From: an uncultured Ardenticatenia bacterium
Lineage (GTDB): Bacteria > Chloroflexota > Anaerolineae > Promineifilales > Promineifilaceae
Reading direction: 5' to 3'
Assembly: GCA_937858165.1 (NCBI GenBank)
Contig: CALLZA010000667.1
Span: 1-5,260 of the forward strand
Length of the DNA: 5,260 nt
Shown: positions 1 through 5,156 of the stretch, piece after piece
Layout of the letters: the number at the start of each line of letters is the position of its first letter
Numbering within the stretch: position 1 is the first letter of the stretch
The notes under the pieces: generated by a model
The model's input: only the letters and a program-made list of their open reading frames with translations
Told to the model about the DNA's origin: nothing
Database searches by the model: none
Translations under genes and position numbers: made by a program

Positions 1-196
1 TGCATCGTTCGTTCAACTATTCGTTTGGTCTGTCTCTCTGAGTTGTTGTACGCATTCAGCTTACTGTTGTCTTACTTACAGTACGTATAAGTGTCAGACA
101 TCGTTAATCAACTCAGTGGTTGAGTTCGTGTGTGTATACTTGCTCGCGCGTCGGCAGCGTCAGGAGGTGTATAAGAGACAGATTTTTTTTTTTTTT
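1..196. other. Non-genomic flank (sequencing noise and degraded adapter copies)
   Basis: This stretch lies outside the intact P5 adapter that starts at 197, so it cannot be part of the same genomic insert. It ends in a run of T (183-196) directly before P5, which is the reverse complement of a read running through P5 into template-free poly-A. Positions 148-181 hold a degraded copy of the Nextera read-1 transposon adapter: 151-161 match exactly, 168-181 match exactly, and the middle has a substitution and an extra base. A weaker mosaic-end-like stretch lies at 80-97. Open frames here translate to adapter peptides such as FFFFLMIRRPPRSTL and should not be annotated as genes. Confidence 0.85.
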
Positions 197-266
197 AATG
201 ATACGGCGACCACCGAGATCTACACTAGATCGCTCGTCGGCAGCGTCAGATGTGTATAAGAGACAG
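197..266 (+). other. Illumina Nextera P5 + i5 index + Tn5 mosaic end adapter
   Basis: Positions 197-225 are the P5 flow-cell sequence without a mismatch, starting AATGATACGGCGACC. Positions 226-233 (TAGATCGC) match the Nextera i5 index 501 as I remember it. Positions 234-247 are the read-1 adapter part TCGTCGGCAGCGTC, and 248-266 are the 19-base Tn5 mosaic end AGATGTGTATAAGAGACAG. The order and orientation are exactly those of a Nextera library molecule, so genomic DNA begins at 267. Translations of this block give the well-known artefact peptides SSAASDVYKRQ and MCIRDS. Confidence 0.98.
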
Positions 267-341
267 CCCAAACGGCGCGAATCGGAGACGGACAAAGAAG
301 AAGAGTAGGGTTGCGGTTGCTCGCCGCGCCTGCTCACCAAC

Positions 342-348
342 AAAGGAG
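342..348 (+). promoter_or_regulatory. Shine-Dalgarno site fixing the start at 359
   Basis: AAAGGAG lies 10 bases before the ATG at 359. It supports this start over a TTG 48 bases upstream in the same frame, which would add a non-membrane leader encoded partly by the untranslated region. Confidence 0.8.
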
Positions 349-358
349 TACACATTCA

Positions 359-748
359 ATGGGCACACTCACGACCATCCACGGCGAAGTCCGCTGGCTG
401 GTGGCCATTCTGGCCGTCGCTATCATTATCAAGTTCGCCATCGGTTGGTTAGGCCGGCGCAATTACACGTCGCTCGACCGCAGCCTGCTGACGGGCTATA
501 CGATCCTGATGGACATCAACGTTCTGTTGGGGCTGATCCTGTTGTTCTTCAACGGCGGGTTCAATGGGCCGCGGCTGGAGCACGCTACGACGATGCTGCT
601 GGCGGCCGTCGCCGGGCACATGACGGCCATCTGGCGGCGTTCGACCGATGCGCCGACCAAGTTCCGTAATCAGTTGTTGCTGGTGGCGTTGTCGCTGCTG
701 CTGGTCTTCTTCGGTGTCATCCGCCTGCGCGGCGGCTTCACGTTCTAG
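359..748 (+). CDS. Small four-helix integral membrane protein, function unknown
   Basis: The gene encodes 129 residues, from an ATG with a good ribosome-binding site to a TAG stop. Four hydrophobic segments are visible at about residues 13-31, 43-64, 75-92 and 104-121, so it should sit in the cytoplasmic membrane. There is no signal peptide and no soluble domain. Histidines lie at the start of the first helix (H8, in HGEVRW) and at both ends of the third (H75 after E74, and H87 in GHMTAIW). Such placement can bind heme b or a metal, but that is only an inference. I recall similar short four-helix proteins from Chloroflexota without a known role and cannot assign a family. It stands alone on the plus strand, converging with the carboxypeptidase gene, and the adapter junction only 92 bp upstream hides any operon partner before it. 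Confidence 0.8.
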   Translation: MGTLTTIHGEVRWLVAILAVAIIIKFAIGWLGRRNYTSLDRSLLTGYTILMDINVLLGLILLFFNGGFNGPRLEHATTMLLAAVAGHMTAIWRRSTDAPTKFRNQLLLVALSLLLVFFGVIRLRGGFTF

Positions 749-750
749 AA

Positions 751-843
751 GACCTCACGCTAAGATCGCCAAGGACGCAAAAGGCGCAAAGAAGAATCTT
801 ATCTTTGCGCCTTTTGCGTCCTTGGCGATCTTGGCGTGAGGTT
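751..843. terminator. Long near-perfect inverted repeat, probable bidirectional terminator
   Basis: The arms 752-791 and 803-842 are 40 bases each and complementary at all but one position (T761 opposite G833, still a G-U pair in RNA). A further A-T pair (792/802) closes a 9-base loop. It begins 3 bases after the stop of the plus-strand gene and ends 13 bases before the stop of the minus-strand gene, exactly where a shared terminator for convergent genes would lie. There is no classic long U tract on either side, only T-rich sequence after 842. The core with CCAAGGACGCAAAAGGCGC resembles a dispersed hairpin repeat seen in many environmental bacterial genomes, often mistranslated as AKDAKGAK peptides. 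It may therefore be a mobile repeat that took on a terminator role. Confidence 0.75.
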
Positions 844-855
844 CTTTCTGTCTTA

Positions 856-2358
856 CTAGAGGGCGTACAGTTCGCCGAATTTGTTGGTGGCGTAGCGGAT
901 GAAGGCGGCGTGGCTCAGGGGTTGGCCAGTGACACGCTGTACCAGTTCGCCAGGGGTGAACTTTCGGCCGTGCTGGTGGATGTTTTCTTGCAGCCAGGCC
1001 AGCAGGGCCGTGGTCTTGCCTTGCGCCAGTTCGTCGACGATGGCCGGGTTTTGCGCCGCGGCCGTCTCGTAGAACTGGGCCGCATAGAGGTTGCCCAGGG
1101 CGTAGGTCGGGAAGTAACCGAAGCCAGGCCGCGTCCAGTGAACGTCTTGCAGGCAGCCCTGGCTGTCGTCCGGTGGGGTGATGCCCAGCATCGTTTGCAT
1201 CTTGTCGTTCCAGGCCGCCGGCAGGTCGGCCACGGCCAGATCGCCGCTGAGCATGGCCTGCTCCAACTCGAAGCGCAGGATAATGTGGAAGTTGTAGGTC
1301 AACTCGTCGGCCTCGACGCGGATGAATGACGGCTGCGTTTTGTTGACGGCCCGATAGAAAATCTCGGCGGTGCTATTGCCCAGCGCTTTGGGGAAGAGGC
1401 TCTGCAGCGTCGGGAAGTGGGCCTGCCAGAAGCCGCGGCTGCGGCCGACCACGTTTTCCATCATGCGCGACTGCGACTCGTGGATGCCCGACGACGTGCC
1501 GCGGGCCAGCGGTGTGCGGGCCAGTTCGGCGGCCGTACCCTGCTCATACATGGCATGGCCGCACTCGTGCAGCGTGCCGAAGAGCGATGGGTTGATGAAG
1601 TCGGGATACCAGCGGGTGGTGATGCGGGCGTCGTTGCGGCTGAAGCTGGTGGCGAACGGGTGGACGACGGTTCCCAGGTGGCCGCGCTCGAAGTCGTAGC
1701 CCAGAGCCGTGGCCGCGTAGCGCGCAAACTGCTTCTGCTTCTCGATGTCGTAGGGCTGGTGGAGGATGCTGTCGTCGATCTTGACCGAACTGCGGTCGAT
1801 GGCCTCGCGCAGGGGGATGAGATCGGCCTTCAGGGCGTCGAAGATGGCGCGCACTTCGGCCGTCTTGGTGTTCGTGTCGTACTTGTCCAGCAGCGGGTCG
1901 TAGCGATCGTCCTCGTAGCCGTAGTATTCGGCCAACTCCTGACACAGGCTGACGACCTGCTCCAGCCACGGCCGGAAGTGGTCAAAGTCGTTCTCGGCGC
2001 GCGCCTTGACCCACGCCTCGTGTGCCCGGCCGCTGATCTGCGACGAGCGGGCCACGTAGTCGGCAGGCAGCTTGCGGGCGTCGGCATAGTGGCGGCGCAG
2101 TACGCGGATGAGGGCAGCCTCGCGGCTGTCGTACGCCGCGCCGTCGATTTCGGTTGCGGCGCGCTCGATCAACTCGCCCATCTCGTCAGAGGTGGACATG
2201 CGGTGAATGAGGCTGCTGAGTGTCGTCTGCTGGGCGATGCGCTCGGCGATGCCGGCGTGGGGCATGTTGACTTCGCGATCCCAGTAAAGCACGGCGCTGG
2301 CTTTGCCCAGGTCGTCCAGTTCGTGGACACGGGTGATCAGGGTATCAAAGTGGGACAT
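856..2358 (-). CDS. Carboxypeptidase Taq-type metallopeptidase, family M32
   Basis: The product is a 500-residue cytoplasmic zinc carboxypeptidase that should remove C-terminal residues from peptides, with broad specificity as usual for M32. The full set of family motifs is present in order: HPF at 233-235, DARITTR at 243-249, the zinc-binding HECGH at 264-268 with E265 as catalytic base, HESQS at 293-297 with E294 as third zinc ligand, IRVEAD at 346-351, GCLQDVHW at 401-408, then the typical GYFPTYALGNLYAAQ at 414-428. The length is normal for the family and no signal peptide or membrane helix is visible, so it looks complete and active. The start ATG at 2358 has AAAGGA 11 bases upstream. 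That site falls in the 18-nt gap after the stop of the preceding small gene, so the two are probably co-transcribed and translationally coupled. The gene ends at the large hairpin. Confidence 0.97.
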   Translation of the reverse strand: MSHFDTLITRVHELDDLGKASAVLYWDREVNMPHAGIAERIAQQTTLSSLIHRMSTSDEMGELIERAATEIDGAAYDSREAALIRVLRRHYADARKLPADYVARSSQISGRAHEAWVKARAENDFDHFRPWLEQVVSLCQELAEYYGYEDDRYDPLLDKYDTNTKTAEVRAIFDALKADLIPLREAIDRSSVKIDDSILHQPYDIEKQKQFARYAATALGYDFERGHLGTVVHPFATSFSRNDARITTRWYPDFINPSLFGTLHECGHAMYEQGTAAELARTPLARGTSSGIHESQSRMMENVVGRSRGFWQAHFPTLQSLFPKALGNSTAEIFYRAVNKTQPSFIRVEADELTYNFHIILRFELEQAMLSGDLAVADLPAAWNDKMQTMLGITPPDDSQGCLQDVHWTRPGFGYFPTYALGNLYAAQFYETAAAQNPAIVDELAQGKTTALLAWLQENIHQHGRKFTPGELVQRVTGQPLSHAAFIRYATNKFGELYAL

Positions 2359-2376
2359 AAGGCTATTCGTCCTTTG

Positions 2377-2775
2377 TTAAATCGCTCTCATCCGGTTGTT
2401 CCGCGGCCCGTGCTCCAACTCGACCAGCCCCAGCGCTTCCATCAGCGGCGGGACGTAGTTGCCGAAGCGGCCGCGCAGCCCCTTCTTCGTGCCATACCAG
2501 CCGCCGACGGGGTTATCGGCCGCCCGCGCCCAGGCCTCCACCGTGCCCGCGGCGGCCGGCTTCTGCTCGTCGGCGCTGCCCAAGGGCAACCAGTCGCCGT
2601 GGCTCTTCAGCATGGCGTGCAGGTCTTCGATGGCCCGCCACTGGTAACCCAGCGTTGTCGTACCAACCTGACAGACCAACACGTCGCCGTCGCGGTACAT
2701 CTGATAATCGCCTTTGCCGCTGGGAGTCGTCAACTGCCAGGGGTCGTCCTTCGTTCCGCTGCCGTTGGTTGTCAT
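2377..2775 (-). CDS. Conserved small protein of unknown function, first gene of unit with M32 peptidase
   Basis: The gene encodes 132 residues starting MTTNGSGTKDDPW. I recognise it as a conserved family of soluble bacterial proteins without known function, and I am not sure of its DUF number. Conserved-looking parts are the N-terminal GSGTKDDPWQL stretch, the DEQKPAAAGTVEAWAR stretch near residue 80, and a C-terminal block with NPVGGWYGTKKGLRGRFGNY and ending RNNRMRAI. It has no signal peptide, membrane helix or cysteine pairs. The start at 2775 is chosen because AAAGGAG lies 8 bases before it. A longer frame from 2901 would add 42 residues encoded by AT-rich intergenic DNA. Its stop is 18 nt before the carboxypeptidase start, so both are likely made from one message. 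A role linked to peptide turnover is possible from position only. Confidence 0.85.
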   Translation of the reverse strand: MTTNGSGTKDDPWQLTTPSGKGDYQMYRDGDVLVCQVGTTTLGYQWRAIEDLHAMLKSHGDWLPLGSADEQKPAAAGTVEAWARAADNPVGGWYGTKKGLRGRFGNYVPPLMEALGLVELEHGPRNNRMRAI

Positions 2776-2783
2776 GATCGAGT

Positions 2784-2790
2784 CTCCTTT
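2784..2790 (-). promoter_or_regulatory. Shine-Dalgarno site fixing the start at 2775
   Basis: The minus strand reads AAAGGAG here, 8 bases before the ATG. It decides against the upstream in-frame ATG at 2901. Confidence 0.8.
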
Positions 2791-2894
2791 GATGAACGAT
2801 TTTTGTTGATAGTGACGCGCCGAACTTGTAGCATAAGCTCTTTTTGAATGGGTGTACTCCTGTTTTACGTTCCACGGCTGGCCAATAGAGGAAA

Positions 2895-2922
2895 CATCCA
2901 CAGATCACGCAGATTTTTCAGA
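2895..2922 (-). repeat. Possible fragment of a dispersed intergenic repeat
   Basis: The minus strand reads AATCTGCGTGATCTGTGGAT, very close to a sequence (AATCTGCGTAATCTGTGGAT) that I remember as recurring between genes in many unrelated bacteria. Only one copy is present in this window, so the repeat nature rests on memory and not on comparison here. Confidence 0.35.
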
Positions 2923-2965
2923 GACACCTTTATGCAAATTGCGTCATCTTAAAATGGTTTACCTA

Positions 2966-3559
2966 TTAGATAACTACCAACCCGCGGAGTACAGAATGCA
3001 TCCATAACGCAATGACAGTGTCCGCATGATAAATACTGGCTGCCGGCTCGGCCACATACTCCGTCAGAAACCACGCCCCCGCGCAGGCCAGCGCAACCAG
3101 GATGATCGCCACGATCAGGGCCACAATGAAGCAGGCACGCACGCAGCCGAAGCTGCCCGCCGGCAGGGTGCGAACTTTGGAGCCGGGGGCGTTGGGGATG
3201 GGGCGGGCAGCTCCCGGGCGCGGCCCAGACCGATTGGGGGCCGGCCGAGCGCGCGCCGGCTGCCCATCCGGCATGATAGGGACGACGCGGGGCCGGGAGG
3301 GTGGCCGGCGAACGGGCGGCGCGGTAGGCGATGGCGGTGCAGTGGGCAGTTCGGTAGTCGGTTCGCCAACCACGCCCTGGCCCGTGCAGCCATAGGCTGT
3401 ACAGTGGTTGTTGTTGGCTTCCCAGCAGTGAACGTGGTGGCGGCTGCCGTCTTCGGGACAGATGACGATGGCATCGGCGGCAACGAACTCCTGCTTGCAC
3501 AGGGCGCACGTCTGGCCCACAAAGGTAGACGACTCGCCGAGGTGGTGGGGGCGGATCAT
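2966..3559 (-). CDS. Membrane-anchored RING-like (prokaryotic RING finger) protein
   Basis: The product has 197 residues. An N-terminal zinc-binding treble clef spans about residues 18-58: C18-x2-C21, then CPEDG with C34, then H42-x2-C45-W, C53 and C58. This matches the Prok-RING_1 style seen in its neighbour, except that the fourth ligand position is aspartate (D37) instead of cysteine. A proline- and arginine-rich low-complexity stalk follows (about 63-128), then one hydrophobic helix (about 142-165) that should anchor it in the membrane, and a short tail. In known bacterial ubiquitin-like systems RING proteins of this kind are thought to act as E3-like adaptors. Here that is inference from fold and from the JAB gene upstream. 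The ATG at 3559 has GAGG at 3570-3573, inside a perfect hairpin, so translation may be regulated by RNA structure. It is the last gene of the minus-strand cluster. A plain zinc-ribbon binding module is the alternative. Confidence 0.82.
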   Translation of the reverse strand: MIRPHHLGESSTFVGQTCALCKQEFVAADAIVICPEDGSRHHVHCWEANNNHCTAYGCTGQGVVGEPTTELPTAPPSPTAPPVRRPPSRPRVVPIMPDGQPARARPAPNRSGPRPGAARPIPNAPGSKVRTLPAGSFGCVRACFIVALIVAIILVALACAGAWFLTEYVAEPAASIYHADTVIALWMHSVLRGLVVI

Positions 3560-3566
3560 GGTGCGT

Positions 3567-3600
3567 AGACCTCAGAGGTTTTCATAAACCTCTGAGGTCT
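3567..3600. repeat. Perfect 15-bp hairpin covering the ribosome-binding site of the second RING gene
   Basis: The arms 3567-3581 (AGACCTCAGAGGTTT) and 3586-3600 are exact reverse complements around a 4-base loop. Each arm is itself nearly palindromic (ACCTC-A-GAGGT), so the element could also fold as two small hairpins. It lies between the stop of the upstream RING gene at 3609 and the ATG at 3559, and includes the only plausible Shine-Dalgarno bases (GAGG, 3573-3570 on the minus strand). No U tract follows on the minus strand, so a strong intrinsic terminator is unlikely. A REP-like dispersed repeat, an mRNA-processing signal or a translation switch are all possible. I recall similar palindromes being common in Chloroflexota genomes. 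Confidence 0.75.
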
Positions 3601-3608
3601 GGTTTTGG

Positions 3609-4028
3609 TTAGGGGTTGATCTTGATCTGATCCAGCAACCACTTCCAGATGCGCTGGAAGAGGGTCATGCGCTGCACCTGGCGGCGCTGCTCCTCCTTCA
3701 GGCGGCGGTTCTGGGTGCTGGGGCCGCCGTTGACCGAAGGGGCGGGCAAGTCTGTATACTTGACCTTCAGCACTGGCTTGGTGTTCTTGCCATAGACGTG
3801 GAACTTGTCGCTGCCGCAGCCAAGCACGGCGCACTTGCCGCCGCTCTGCTCCCAGCAGGCACGATGGTAGAGCGTGCCACACTTGTCGCAGACGACCGGA
3901 ACCAGCGCCGCACCGTCGGTGTGGTTCTCCACCGCGTTGCCGCAAATGGGGCAGGAGAGGCTGAGCTGGTTCGCCTCGGAGATGTCATGCTCCGTGATGC
4001 GGAGGAATGGATTCTCGTGTTCTTGCAT
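3609..4028 (-). CDS. Small RING/treble-clef zinc protein (prokaryotic RING finger family)
   Basis: From the chosen start the protein has 139 residues. A complete eight-ligand binuclear zinc site is visible: C26-x2-C29, C47-x2-C50, H55-x2-C58-W, C66-x4-C71. This C4-H-C3 order with CDKCGTLYHRACW is the signature of prokaryotic RING finger proteins related to the ubiquitin E3 fold. A short basic and polar linker follows, then an amphipathic basic and aromatic C-terminus (about 108-139, with LFQRIWKWLLDQI) that could lie on a membrane or bind a partner. There is no true membrane helix. The start is uncertain. ATG 4028 has only a weak AGG upstream, whereas ATG 4130 has GGAG 7 bases before it and would add 34 residues. 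I prefer 4028 because that added part uses TTA, ATA, AGG and CGA codons unlike the rest and contains a TATAAT box. It lies downstream of the JAB gene and 49 bp before the next RING gene. Confidence 0.82.
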   Translation of the reverse strand: MQEHENPFLRITEHDISEANQLSLSCPICGNAVENHTDGAALVPVVCDKCGTLYHRACWEQSGGKCAVLGCGSDKFHVYGKNTKPVLKVKYTDLPAPSVNGGPSTQNRRLKEEQRRQVQRMTLFQRIWKWLLDQIKINP

Positions 4029-4118
4029 GGCCCGAAACCTGGAAGTGCCCGGCCGGCTGTCCGCTATGTCGGTCGCGGCCGTTCGCGGTGTGCCCGCGCC
4101 TCGCGCTTCTAAGCCCTG

Positions 4119-4124
4119 ATTATA
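4119..4124 (-). promoter_or_regulatory. Candidate -10 box (TATAAT) for the RING gene pair
   Basis: The minus strand reads TATAAT exactly, about 90 bases before the preferred RING gene start at 4028. No good TTGACA-like box is found 16-18 bases upstream (AGAATC or CAGAAT at that distance), so this is a weak call. If real, the RING genes can be transcribed separately from the JAB gene, and the alternative start at 4130 would lie upstream of the message. Confidence 0.3.
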
Positions 4125-4180
4125 CACCATTTTCTAGCTCCGATTCTGCGTGTACGCTAATTCCAATGAACCGCGGAAGA

Positions 4181-4213
4181 CCCTCTCCCCAATCCTCTTC
4201 CGGAGGGCGAGGG
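4181..4213. repeat. Imperfect hairpin after the JAB gene
   Basis: CCCTCTCCC (4181-4189) pairs with GGGCGAGGG (4205-4213), with one mismatch in nine, around a 15-base spacer. It begins 7 bases after the JAB stop on the minus strand. The CCCTCTCCC pattern resembles widespread GC-rich intergenic repeats. No U tract follows, so a terminator role is only possible, though its position would fit. Confidence 0.4.
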
Positions 4214-4220
4214 GCAAGAA

Positions 4221-5090
4221 CTACCAGGAACCGGCCGCCCACTCCGGCCACACGAAGTCATAGCGATTGACCTTCGTCCTCTGCCGGTTCCAGCAAAAGA
4301 AGCCGCTGGTGCGGGCACGCGGGTCCAGGACGTAGGCCACGTGCCAGATCTGGGTGAAGAAGTTCTGGTGGATGAACAGGTCCATGCCCGACAGGAAGAT
4401 GCCGAAGCCGGGGTGGGTGTGATACCAGCCGACCATGACGGCGCTCTCATCGGGATAGCGCTCCCACAATGTGTCGTTGAGGTAGCGCCAGCTTTCGGGC
4501 GTATAGGTGACGCTGGCCCCGTGCATGACGGTATGCTTGGCGATGATGCTGTCGATGACGTGGACGATGTAGCGGCCGTCGGGCTGCTTCTCCGGCTGGC
4601 GACCGATCATTACCCCGGCGACCTCGCGGTCGATGCTGCTCAGGGCGTGGGCCTGCATGGCGCGCAAGGGCGCTTCGTCCAACAAGATATCGACCGCCGC
4701 GCCGCCGGACAAGGGCAGCGGCAGCCGCGCGCCGGCCACGCGCACGCGTGCCTGGCTGGGGATGATGGTCGCTGTGTCGGCCGGAGGAGCGGGCGGTTCT
4801 TTGGGGGGCGGCGGAGGCGATGTTGGTTCCGGCGCGGGCGCGGCGGCTTCAACCAGTGTCGATTCGGCCGCGGCCAAAGTGCCCGTCACGACCCTAGGCT
4901 CTGGGGTGGGTGGAGACAACGCTTCAGCCTCTGGCTCAGCGGCCGGCGGGGGCGGCGCGGGTGTCTCGACGGGGGTGGCGGCGTCGGCCTCGCGCGGGGC
5001 GATCAGAATGATGGCCTCGCCCAGCCAATCCTCGACTTCGGCCCCAGCCTGGCCGCTGTCCTCCAGTGGGCGCCGCTCGATGTCGAAGTC
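4221..5090 (-). CDS. JAB/MPN (JAMM) metalloprotease with proline-rich N-terminal region, 5' end missing
   Basis: The frame is open from the contig end at 5090 to a TAG at 4221, giving 289 residues without a native start. Residues encoded beyond 5090 are adapter and must be discarded. An acidic, partly hydrophobic N-terminal piece (about 1-35) of unknown fold leads into a long proline-, alanine- and glutamate-rich linker (about 38-108). A JAB domain follows (about 130-280). The complete JAMM active site is present: E156 in EVAGVMIG, then HTHPGFGIFLSGMD with H224, H226, S234 and D237, which fits H-x-H-x7-S-x2-D. Enzymes of this fold cleave isopeptide bonds or the C-terminus of ubiquitin-like proteins. 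Some bacterial relatives instead process sulfur-carrier proteins. Two RING-like genes follow on the same strand, which favours a ubiquitin-like pathway. Partners such as E1, E2 or the modifier may lie beyond the contig end. Confidence 0.92.
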   Translation of the reverse strand, partial: DFDIERRPLEDSGQAGAEVEDWLGEAIILIAPREADAATPVETPAPPPPAAEPEAEALSPPTPEPRVVTGTLAAAESTLVEAAAPAPEPTSPPPPPKEPPAPPADTATIIPSQARVRVAGARLPLPLSGGAAVDILLDEAPLRAMQAHALSSIDREVAGVMIGRQPEKQPDGRYIVHVIDSIIAKHTVMHGASVTYTPESWRYLNDTLWERYPDESAVMVGWYHTHPGFGIFLSGMDLFIHQNFFTQIWHVAYVLDPRARTSGFFCWNRQRTKVNRYDFVWPEWAAGSW

Positions 5091-5156
5091 CTGGCTCTTA
5101 TACACATCTCCCAGCCCACGAGACCGCACTAGATCTCCTATGCCGGCTTCTGCTTG
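5091..5156 (+). other. Illumina Nextera mosaic end + i7 index + P7 adapter (with base errors)
   Basis: Positions 5091-5109 match the reverse mosaic end CTGTCTCTTATACACATCT with one error. Positions 5110-5124 match the read-2 adapter part with one error. Positions 5125-5132 (CGCACTAG) are one base from the index 702 sequence CGTACTAG as I remember it. Positions 5133-5156 match the P7 tail ending TTCTGCTTG with two errors. Genomic DNA therefore stops at 5090. Reverse-strand translation gives the artefact FFFFFQAEAGIGDLVRSRGLGDVYKSQ in pieces, fused in frame onto the JAB protein. Confidence 0.96.

Larger units (their letters stand above)
2776..2965. other. Intergenic region between the RING gene and the small-protein gene
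   Basis: About 190 bp without a believable gene, clearly richer in A and T than its surroundings. It must hold the end of the RING transcript and the promoter of the two-gene unit that starts at 2775. I found no convincing -35/-10 pair and no hairpin with a U tract. Open frames entering it from 2901 and 2908 are extensions or shadows. The part at 2895-2922 looks like a dispersed repeat, described separately. Confidence 0.6.

Noticed and set aside
197..266. Mosaic end taken as evidence for a natural Tn5/IS50 element
   Set aside because: The mosaic end is a synthetic hybrid sequence and sits next to P5 and an index, so it comes from library preparation.
113..355. Open frames in the left flank, both strands
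   Set aside because: They translate adapter and noise (for example VYKRQ and LLYTSDAADE peptides) and are not genes.
648..839. Plus-strand open frame ending in an AKDAKGAK-like peptide
   Set aside because: It reads the membrane-protein gene in the wrong frame and then the inverted repeat. The peptide is a known mistranslation of this type of hairpin.
1417..2847. Long plus-strand open frame of 476 codons
   Set aside because: It is the antisense shadow of the M32 carboxypeptidase and small-protein genes. GC-rich codon use on the minus strand removes stops on the other strand, and the translation resembles no protein.
4221..4640. JAB protein as a RadC-type DNA repair protein
   Set aside because: The domain has an intact JAMM site, but the sequence around it and the proline-rich N-terminus do not look like RadC, and the neighbours encode RING-like proteins and not DNA repair genes.
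2966..5090. Calling a complete anti-phage or pupylation-like system
   Set aside because: No E1, E2, ubiquitin-like, Pup or proteasome gene is visible, and no phage-defence neighbours are present. Only the JAB and RING parts can be supported.
4341..5132. Plus-strand open frame of 263 codons opposite the JAB gene
   Set aside because: It is an antisense shadow of a gene with clear catalytic motifs, and its end runs into the adapter.
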